A stretch of DNA of 62,471 bases from Chromera velia (lineage: Eukaryota; Sar; Chromeraceae), in NCBI GenBank assembly GCA_018398765.1, contig JAHBMJ010004484.1:17501-79971 (forward strand), in the 5' to 3' direction. The notes beneath the pieces were generated by a model that saw nothing but the letters and a program-made list of their open reading frames with translations, was not told the DNA's origin and searched no databases. The position numbers and the translations under genes were made by a program. The number at the start of each line of letters is the position of its first letter. Positions within the stretch are counted from its first letter, which is position 1. Below, piece by piece: positions 34,201-45,234 of this stretch.

Positions 34201-37139
34201 TTTGCTGCAGAAGCCCTTCGTGCAGAGTGGGGGTGGGGGGCGCGTCCTTTTGGAGAATCCACTTTGGATGTTGAGGGCGGATCTGCAGGTCCTCCTTTGG
34301 TGGGGTCTCCGTTTGGGGAAGGGGAGACTCCTCTGATGCCCCCCTGGGCAGTGGTCCCTCGCACGGACTTGGGAGTCGGCCTGGGTGTTTCGGCTCCTCA
34401 GGGGGATGATCTTCTTTACAGTGTGGATGATGATCTGAGCATAGGGGAGGAGGGGGCCGTAGAAAAAGGACAAGAGGGAGAAAGGGGAGGGCAAGAAGGG
34501 TTGGAGAAACCTAGATCGAAATTTCAACCTGCGAGAATTGTGGATGAGAGCCTATCTGGTCGCGTGGCGTCGCCGTGTCTGGCGCTGTCGCGTCTTGCAG
34601 GGGCTGCGGCGCTTTCCCTTCTCGTCGACAGTTTGGATCTTCGTGGGCATCTGCAGATGCTCAAAGATGTGAGCAGAAGGAAAGGATGCGGGTGACAGGA
34701 AGGAAGTTTTTGTTCTTTGTTCCTTTGACATCTTTTTGGTCTCCTCATTGTGCTCTCTCGTTCAGCAGTCGAGTTCAGCGTAAAGCGAGTGCACAGACGT
34801 GGAAAGAAGCAATTCAGTCTTCTATCCAGTTGGTGTGAAATGCGCTCCCATTCTTTGTGAACACTCCCTCCCTGCAGTTCGCTTTGCACGGTTTCCGGGC
34901 CCCGCTTTCTGCTTTCAGTGTCGCAGTGGCTTCTCGCAACTCGGCTGCCCTCTGGGAGTGGGGGGGGGCTGGTGCTGTGGATCTGGCAGAGGGGGGGTTT
35001 GCTGACTCGGCAAATGCGGCGTCGACCCTAACGACCGCGGGGTTAGGTCTGATGGGGCAGAGGGAGCAGGTGGGGGGGTCTGATTTGGTGGCGTTGGGAC
35101 GGTGGGTGAATTCTCTTTTCTGGGCCTCTCTACAGAGCGAAGGAACGAATTCTAGGATGGTGGAAGGGGAAGGGTGGGAGGAAATTTATGGGAGCGAGAG
35201 GGGTGAGGGACGGGTAGGGAGTGGAGGAGAAGTTGGGGGAACCCCTTGGCAAAGTGTTTTCCGATGGGAAATCGTTGGGAGGGCTCAGGGGGGGGATGTT
35301 GAAGGAGAAGGGGCGGAGGGAAGTGCGACTGAAGGAGAATTCTTCTTTCCGAGATCTTCGGGTGCTCTGGGAGGGTGGGGGCATACGGAAGTGGAGAGAG
35401 CACTCGGTCGTTTGTGTCCTCGTCTGTCCGTGTGCAGACCTCTGGAGAGATTCTTCTGTGCGGTTAGTCGACCTCGGGATGGATGTTTTCACTTTTCCCT
35501 TTAGGCTGGACTCTCGAAGGTGCTCTTGTATACTGTTCTTCTTCTCTTTGCTCTTTGAGACTGTGAGTCCTTCATTTCTTGGCGAAATACCTTGTGCTTA
35601 CTCCGCTTGCGTGCCTTCAGATGTGCATCTATCTGTACTTTGCTTGTGGTGTCTCTCTGCAGAGAGTCCAGGAGAAGTATGCACTTATTTTCATACAGAA
35701 TTATACAAAATAAATGTATGTACTTTGTGGTGTCTCTCTGCAGAGAGTCCAGGAGAAGTATGCATTTATTTTCATACAGAATGGTACAAAATAAATGCAT
35801 ATACTTTGTGGGGTCTCTCTGCAGAGAGTCCAAGAGAAGTACGGCCGCGTCTTTCGTCTCCTGGGCCTCCTCGCTGTGGGTGAGCAGGAGATCCGAGATC
35901 TGTGGGAGTGGTTGAAGCGACACAGAAAGGTGAGAGAGGCGTGCTATGGCAGACGGGCCGAAGAAAAGGCCAGAGGAGGGAGTGGCGGCGCAAGTTCGGG
36001 TCCTCGTGCTTCTCTTCGTCGGTCTTGGGAGGGAATTGTGAGAGTAGCGGGGGACCTCCACCTCTGTTTCTGTCAGTTTCTCCGTGCAGTCTCCTCATGG
36101 CTCTTCGTGGCAGCTGTGGAGGCGCCCCACAGCCGTCTGATGAAGGAGATAGAGGAGGCAAGGAAGGGCTCCGGATCGCTGGATGGCCTCTTGAACGCTC
36201 ACGAGAGATTCGTCAGAGTGATGATGAGAAGGTCTGGAAAGCTTTTACTCCCGCACGCACGCACGCAAACACACACAGACAAACAAAAAGTAAAAAAGAC
36301 AAGGTTGAGATTTGTTCACCCAAAGAGTGACGGTCAGAGCGCTTGCCTAAAAGGATGCACAAAGAGAAAACATAGTGTGACAAGGACGAATCTTCGAGAG
36401 AGAGGTCAAGGAACAGCAAAGGTTCCAGACATATTTATTCTCTGTTGTCTTTTTGATGAGAAAATCCAGGCGGGTGTCGGAGGGTGTTTCTCAGTTCTAG
36501 ACGTAAAAGGGGAACTCTTCGAGAGGCGCTCTATGTTTCCTGATACAAGAATGTTCCTTCCGTGTGGACGTTGACAGCTTCCTAACTTGAAAAGAGGTCA
36601 TGTCAAATGTAAATGGACCTTCCTTCCCTTCCCTGATTCTGGTGTTGTTGTGCTGCAGGGCGTTTCTAGAGGACCCCCACGACCCCACGGGGGCACGGCC
36701 CAGCCCCGTCCTGCCTGCACTTCTGGCGTGCTTTCGGCAGGTTGGGGTGGCGCGTGGGGTTTTGCTTTCGTGTGAGGAGCCCTGGGGCCTCTCTGGCGAC
36801 GCCGCCTCCGTTTTTCCTGCGGGATCGGAGGAAGAGAGAGACGCTTTGGGGGACGAGGAGAAGAGAATTGCCACACAGAGCAGAACACTCAGGAGGGTCC
36901 GGACAGCCTTCCTGTCTAGGTGCAGGGAAGTGTGCAGGCACGTGCGCTCGGTGACAGAGGACGCCCAGGGAGGCGAGGCTCGTTTTTCGGTGGGTCTAGA
37001 TGGTGGGTCGTCGTTTTCAAACACTTCTTCTTCTGGAGCCTTCAATCAGGAGAGTGAGGCGGAAGAAATAGGAATATCGGGTTTTCTCCTTTCTCTTGAT
37101 TTTAACAGATTTCTTACGCGAGAGATCCGTGATCCATGA
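28244..37139 (+). CDS. Gamma-tubulin complex component, GCP6-like (Spc97/Spc98 family)
   Basis: Predicted exons: 28244-29528, 29868-29914, 30241-30391, 30933-32056, 32455-32784, 33252-33328, 33519-34668, 34878-35361, 35438-35519, 35827-36231 and 36659-37139. Every phase fits; 5616 nt encode 1871 aa, close to GCP6 length. N-terminal GRIP1 features: 'SLFLRASAEALLGRP' and 'AQLRPWVPYLEKLV'. C-terminal GRIP2 features: 'LLVDSLDLRGHLQMLKD', 'EKYGRVFRLLGLL', 'DLHLCFCQFLRAVSSWLF' and 'LDGLLNAHERFVRVMMRR', in the GCP order. A long acidic, disordered insert (exons 5-7) separates the halves, as in GCP6. The product should help assemble gamma-tubulin ring complexes that nucleate microtubules. Assignment to GCP6 rather than GCP5/4 rests on length and the insert. 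Exon 1 start and exon 2 are least certain. Confidence 0.7.
35636..35840 (+). repeat. Tandemly repeated 3' splice site (81-bp units)
   Basis: Units beginning TACTTTG at 35636, 35721 and 35802 each carry TCTCTCTGCAG|AGAGTCC followed by (A/G)GAGAAGTA. Acceptor AGs fall at 35662, 35743 and 35824. Only the third continues into the conserved coding exon. The first two run into an in-frame TAA 16 codons on. Confidence 0.85.
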
Positions 37140-37528
37140 GTATCTCATGCCTTTCCTATGTTTGCATGATTGCTCCGGGGAATGTTCAATAAAGTACCGT
37201 GACTGTAAAGATTGCATTCTTTTAAAAAATCGAACAAACAACATCTGTATCTAGCACTTGTATGTTTTTGATACAAAACTTTTGCAATATTTAAACATTG
37301 TTTAATGTAGTTGTTAAATACGCTGTTAATTATATGCATGCTGTCCTAATTAAATTAAAAAGAAAAATGGATCACAAAAAAGTTTTTTTGAATTCAGAAT
37401 TGTTCTATAAGATTTTTTTTTCTCTAATATCGTGCTGACTAATGCTGGCCGGGCTCCCCAGTTATGATTGTTACACCGGCTTTAACTGTCTTAATTCATA
37501 ATCGGTCATATAAACGGCATTGCGGCAG
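37140..37528. other. AT-rich intergenic stretch
   Basis: AT-rich 3' flank of the GCP-like gene. Nothing recognised. Confidence 0.6.
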
Positions 37529-37532
37529 TTAG

Positions 37533-37991
37533 TGTCGTGGACTGCCTGGCGGCGCCAGGACGACTCGAGTCGGATGGCGACGCCAGCGCGGGCTCAGGCA
37601 TTCCACACGCGCCGATGCGACACGGGCCTTCTTGCAGGTGTTTGAGTGCCGGGGTCTTACTTCTTATGCGCTGTGACTGCCTTGCAGATAAATTGGCTCT
37701 GGGACATGAATGTTGTCTTGTAGTTGCTGTCCTGTAGCTTGAATTCGTCCTGTCGCATGAATTTAGTCTGTTTGCATGTCACGTTTAATTCTCTGTCAAG
37801 TGCGGGGATGAAAATAATTGTTCTGGAGAGAGATTGAATTAGAGAGAATGAGATGCGGATTAGGTTGATCGAGGTATTTTGACGATCTTTACTTGAAACC
37901 TTCTGAACCTCCTGGAGTCAATCAGTTTAGGACTGAGTCTTTCCGCCGCCTTCTAGCCTATCCTATTAAATGTCATGACTAGCTCGTAACA
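37533..37991 (+). repeat. 5' LTR (459 bp)
   Basis: Left terminal repeat. It contains the GGCGCCAGGACGACTCGAG block and ends CTCGTAACA. Confidence 0.8.
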
Positions 37992-38449
37992 TGATATGGT
38001 GATCGCTCAGCTTGAGGGTCTGAAACTCGAAAACACACCTTCTGTGGAGGAGTCAGATATACGCGCCAGATCGATGCCAACTTGATGATCAGTCTCTCTC
38101 CGTCTCGTTCTTTGCTTTTCAAACGCTGCGGGCACAGTCAGAAGACTGTGGAAGGGAGTGTCAGAGACTCCTTGCGTCCCGTGTTAGCTGAATAGAGTGC
38201 CTCGCTTACGTCCTGCTTGGTGACTTATGTTTTGCTGGCTGCCAGGCTGGTTGGGAACTCTTCATATCTCTTCTTCATCTAGAGACAGAGAAGAGAGAGA
38301 AAGCGGTCACTGTGACAGTGACTCACTCCTTGCAGGTCATGCCTTTGTACCAACATGTCCAGCGACTGCGTCAGCTACGAGTCCTGATGGGTCCTGCTCT
38401 GATACCATGTCAGGTAACGACAGACCCGGCGCTTTGCTCTCAGTGCCTC

Positions 38450-38990
38450 TGGCTCTTGCCTATTCTTACCTCACCGAGACCGTCGTTCTCCCAGTCGTGA
38501 CCATCCTTTCCACCGAGATCGTTTCCGCCGTCACCACCTACTTCTCTAAGGACTTCTCTGAGACCACCACCGCTAAGGAGATCTTCCAGACCTATGAGAC
38601 CTCCTCCATGACTGAGACTTCTCTTTATCTTTAGCTTCGTCTCCATTGACTTCACCGAGTCTGCCTCATTGAGTACTCCACCGCCCGAGGCCGTGACTGA
38701 GACCAAGATCGTCTTCACACCGTCCCGATAACCGAGACCACCTCCATGATTCCCACCTACACCACCGAGACTGTGATGAAGATCGCCCACCCTGAGACTG
38801 TTGGCACTGCCAACTAATTTTCTACCATGACGTCTTCTTAGCTCAGCTACTGCACTGAGACCATCTTTGAGACCGTCATCCCCACTAACACCTACTACAT
38901 CGAGTTCTCCACCACCGACTCCTACCCTACCGGCATTATGGACTCTGACTCTTCATACGCCACGTTGGAGTTCTTGCAAGTCTTCCTCAA
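38450..38990 (+). pseudogene. Decayed Thr/Glu-rich coding-like block inside the LTR element
   Basis: ACCGAGACC-type codons recur (Thr-Glu-Thr), with strong preference for C-ending codons (ACC, TTC, ATC, GTC) plus GAG, unlike neighbouring genes. The longest continuous frame ends at TAG 38632-38634 ('[12 protein letters not shown]'), and coding-like sequence resumes beyond it in shifted frames with further stops. It looks like a remnant of a repetitive Thr-rich, cell-surface-type protein carried by the element. No family is assigned. Confidence 0.4.
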
Positions 38991-40284
38991 GACTGCTGCA
39001 TCTTGGAGGCTTATCGAGATGATTGGTGTTGTGGTGCTGTTTCCATTCAAAGGAATATGGAGCCATCAAAGCTGCCGTCTACAACCAGATCACAATTGAA
39101 ATGGCCAGTCGATTGTTCGCTTCTTCTCTTCTTCAGCGTAGACAGAGACAGAAAGGTTGGTGCATGGTGCCAGGGCAATAGGGCACAGTTAGCTAAACAG
39201 AATCTGTCAGTGATCATATATACGGACAAGACATAAAGTCATCGAGAGTTCTCTCTGAGAGTGCGATGCTGAGTGCGTTTGATTGGAAGGGATTGAGATG
39301 TGTTTTGGGACTGGCGATGCTTGCTTTTTTAGACTAGAATTCATGCCGTAGGGAGGGTCCCTATATGAATTAGAGCGACAGATTGGGGTAGAGAGACAGA
39401 GATCAAAGCAATCAGAGCAGATGAATACGCTGGTGTATGTAATTGAGCCGTGTTTGGTAGATTCCAACACGTGCGCCACCTGCGGCAAACGAGGGGTTGG
39501 GTGGGGGGTCGCTCTTCATGATGGAAAGCCAGGAAGGGAAAGTGTTGACAGTGGCAGAATACAGATCATGATTAGACGATCGAGCAATCAAAGCGAAGCC
39601 ACTTGAAAAGTGGAGTCTTGGCAGGGTATGGGGGGGGTGAAAAGTGGGGTCCCAGGAGCACCAACTCCGAGAGAAATGCATAGGCCCGGGAGGGGATGAT
39701 ATTTCAAGAGAGGGACTAAATGAGAAGAAGAGACGGTGATATTTGATGAGTTGGGCGGTGTGCAGCGCTCTTTGTTTCCTCTCTTTAAATTTTCACTTCT
39801 GTGCAGCAACTGCGTATTCTTCTGCTTACGCTGATCGACTCGAAGTTGACGAGAGCGCCATGTTGAACATGGGAACAAGAAGATCAAGCTGTGTAAGAAG
39901 AACACGTACACTACTGTTGGAGATGCCTCTGGAGAAAAGGAAACTCTCGAACCAGCTAGACGTGAAGATTTTGAAGACGTGGGAGAGCTGAGAGGGGCAT
40001 AAGACCTTACATTGGGAAGCTTGCGGCCGTCAAGTGACGGACTCTGCCATGGGGTGGAGAAGGTTGACCGTGTGCAACCATGCAGAAGCCAACATCCCTA
40101 TAATAGGTCCTGCGGAGACAGGCCTGGCGGGTTAGCGTCGCCGGTGAGGCAGTGGTGACTGATCACACCTCCTTTTTGGGTCCCTTCAACACAAACGGAA
40201 GTTTATAGAAGAAATTGAGGGGGGAGTTTGCTCTGGAAAGATTCTTCCTCTGTGAGCAAGAATCTCATGAAAGAGGGGGGTATG

Positions 40285-40743
40285 TGTCCTGGACTGCTTG
40301 GCGGCGCCAGGATGACTCGAGTCGGATGGCGACGCCAGCGCGGGCTCAGGCATTCCACACGTGCCGATGCGACGCGGGCCTTCTTGCAGGTGTTTGAGTG
40401 CCGGGGTCTTGCTTCTTACGCACTGTGACTGCCTTGCAGATGAATTGGCTCTGGGACATGAATGTTGTCTTGTAGTTGCTGTCCTGTAGCTTGAGTTCAT
40501 CCTGTCGCATGAATTCAGTCTGTTTGCATGTCACGTTTAATTCTCTGTCAAGTGCGGGGATGAAAATAACTGTTCTGGAGAGAGATTGGATTAGAGAGAA
40601 TGAGATACGGATTAGGTTGATCGAGGTATCTTGACGATCTTTACTTGAAACCTTCTAAACCTCCTGGAGTCAATCAGTTTAGGACTAAGTCTTTCCGCCG
40701 CCTTCTAGCCTATCCTATTGAATGTCATGACTAGCTCGTAATA
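40285..40743 (+). repeat. 3' LTR (459 bp)
   Basis: Right terminal repeat, preceded by a polypurine tract. It ends CTCGTAATA and is followed directly by TTAG and then the open ankyrin frame. Confidence 0.8.
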
Positions 40744-40747
40744 TTAG

Positions 40748-41698
40748 TGACTCTCGCGCTACTGTCGGGGGGAGGCGACCCCACGGCAGCCGGCCTTCTC
40801 AGATGCCAGGGGATCTATGAGCCGTTGCCAGTGGTCAATTGGACAGCGCTCCACTGCGCCGCCACTGCAAATTTGTCTGACTTAGCGTCGGTATTGATGA
40901 AGCCGGGAAGAGGTGTCGATGTCGCAGCTCAGGTACTGGGGCGGCGTCTTTGGCTGGTTGTCAGGGTTGTGTATCTTCGTAAGGAAAAGCCTAATGTCTG
41001 TGGAGCGTTACAGACCTAGACTTAGTATGACTGGTTACTGCATAAGGACTGTCAGTTCGGGAGTCTTGTAGTACCAAAGCTATCAGTCAGGACAGTTATA
41101 CAGACAAGACGGGCATGCACGTGAGTGGAATTAATTCTAATATTAATTCCAATACAGATACAACATTAGGGGCGCGCCCATAGAACGACATAGGCATGGA
41201 CGGACTTGAATGCAAGCTTAGTACTCAACTTAGTGCATGACTGGAAAGACGCTTTCAGGATAATCTTACTCTTTGACTTAATTCATTATAGCATGATTAG
41301 CTCGGGCGATCAACTCCGGCTAGAGCGAACAACTACATATCGCAATGTAACGATCTTTCTGTATGTGTATCTCTTAGGTGAATACTGCGTGCGTATTGTT
41401 CCCGATCAGAGTTCCCGTGGTCTACATGCTGCCTCCTATTATGGCCGGTGTGTTGTCTTCATTGTTGCTGTACGTGCAGGACAGTCAGGCACGTACCCCT
41501 TTGATGCTTTCAGCAGAGGCTGGAGCAGCTGCAAGTGCACATATTCTTCTAAGCTCACCGGAAGTTGTCAAGAGGGCGAACAGAAAGGATGCCAAGGGCT
41601 TCCACGCCCTGGATTGGGCGCGGTCCTTCAATTCTGACCGCGTTGTGCATCTCCTGCAAGAAGCCGTGCAACGAGAGGGCTTAAGCCTCAAGGAGTAG
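40748..41698 (+). CDS. Ankyrin-repeat protein, 3' exons (5' end lost at the LTR boundary)
   Basis: Exon 40748-40932 encodes 'NWTALHCAATANLSDLASVL' and 'GVDVAAQ'. It splices in phase 0 (CAG|GTACTG to GTGCAG) to 41480-41698, which encodes 'DSQARTPLMLSAEAGAAA', 'HILLSS', 'GFHALDWARSF' and a TAG stop. Joined, the ankyrin consensus is continuous across the junction ('VAAQ|DSQARTPLML'). The first exon begins exactly where the retroelement ends, at an AG, and no upstream ATG exon exists before the GCP gene. The gene was probably truncated by, or now depends on, the element. Ankyrin repeats mediate protein binding; the partner is unknown. Confidence 0.65.
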
Positions 41699-44075
<2,377 letters not shown>

Positions 44076-45234
44076 CAACCAGACGGCTGCCCAAACACTT
44101 CTGGAGTGGGAGTGCCGTCTTGGACAAATGTCTTCCAGCAGTCACTCCTAGATGAGGTGGCTGCTGAGCTTCAATTGCGTTGAGTGAACTCAGCCATCGA
44201 CTCCTCAAGTCCCCTTACCGAATCGCTGGAAAGAAAAGGGAGACTGAGACAGATCGTAGCCGAGTCTAGCTCGGATCGAGCCCAGCTTTCACATCCAAAA
44301 CCAGATCCAAAAGTGATTTTCTTTTTTTTTTTGTTAAAAAAAAACTAATTGAACCTGCCAAAACCCGCCTGTCTAGATGTAGAACATTGAAAAAAACTTT
44401 AAATTCTATTGAATAGTTTTAAATCACTTGTTTTTTTAAAGTTTTTTTTTATTAATTATTATTAAAATACCCTAGAAAATACTATACGTTCACCCTATGA
44501 TTCAGAACTACTTTTTAAAGAGATGGAGAAACAAAAACATTAGAAGGTTATATCAAAAGAAACTTGAAGTACTAGGGAAAATATTTATTGCTGCAGTGTT
44601 ATATTCATACTATCATTACGAAGATTAGCTAGATTGGATTAAATTTATATTCTTGGTTTGATTGATTGATTGATTTTTCCCGAGGTGCATATAAAAAAGT
44701 TGGTCAGAAAGACCAGTGGAAGAAACGGTTTTTTTTTAGAGTTGTTCTAGGAGTTTTTTTTTTTGTTTCTTTTTTTAGTCTACACATTACTACACTTAAA
44801 CACATGTGCGGAGTATAACTCGCTGAGCGAGTTTTCGCATTCGCAATCTTAGGATCTGCGACTCATGCAACGTTGCACAATTCTTCTCGAAAAGCATTTC
44901 TAAGGATTTCTGCCATTCTCTCCTAAGAATATCTAAGAAATAATGAATGTCTTCACAATCCTCCTCAGTGACCTTCGATCATCTAGACACTCATGGGCCG
45001 CGCGGCTGTTCGCAAGGCGCGGCCGCGGCCCGCGGCCCGCGCGGGATCGAAGTGCTGCGCGCGCGGGATTGCGAATCGTACGAGCCCTGAAATACTAACT
45101 TTAATAGTTTGCCTGTCTTGTGCGGCAAGTTGTGCCGAGTGAAGGTGCAAGGGACTGCTTCCTACATCGCCACAGGGGCAGGTGTATGCTGCATACCGTC
45201 TTCAGTTTGAATCGCAAAGGAATAAGCGGCAAGA
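44076..45234. other. AT-rich intergenic stretch with GC-rich patch
   Basis: 44300-44950 is AT-rich with nothing recognised. A GC-rich patch at about 44996-45066 (repeated GGCCGCGG and GCGCGC) lies 170-240 bp upstream of the next start codon and may be part of its promoter. Confidence 0.45.

Larger units (their letters stand above)
37533..40743 (+). mobile_element. Non-autonomous LTR retrotransposon
   Basis: Two 459-bp direct repeats (37533-37991 and 40285-40743) have equal length and differ at about 20 positions without indels. TTAG flanks both outer ends (37529-37532 and 40744-40747), a plausible target duplication. The repeats start TGTC and end TAACA/TAATA. A polypurine tract (AAAGAGGGGGG) lies four bases before the right repeat. 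TGGTGATCGCTCAG, eight bases inside the left repeat's end, could be a tRNA primer site. The 2.3-kb interior has no reverse transcriptase, integrase or protease, only short frames including a Thr/Glu-rich coding-like block at 38450-38990. It must have been mobilised in trans. Confidence 0.8.
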
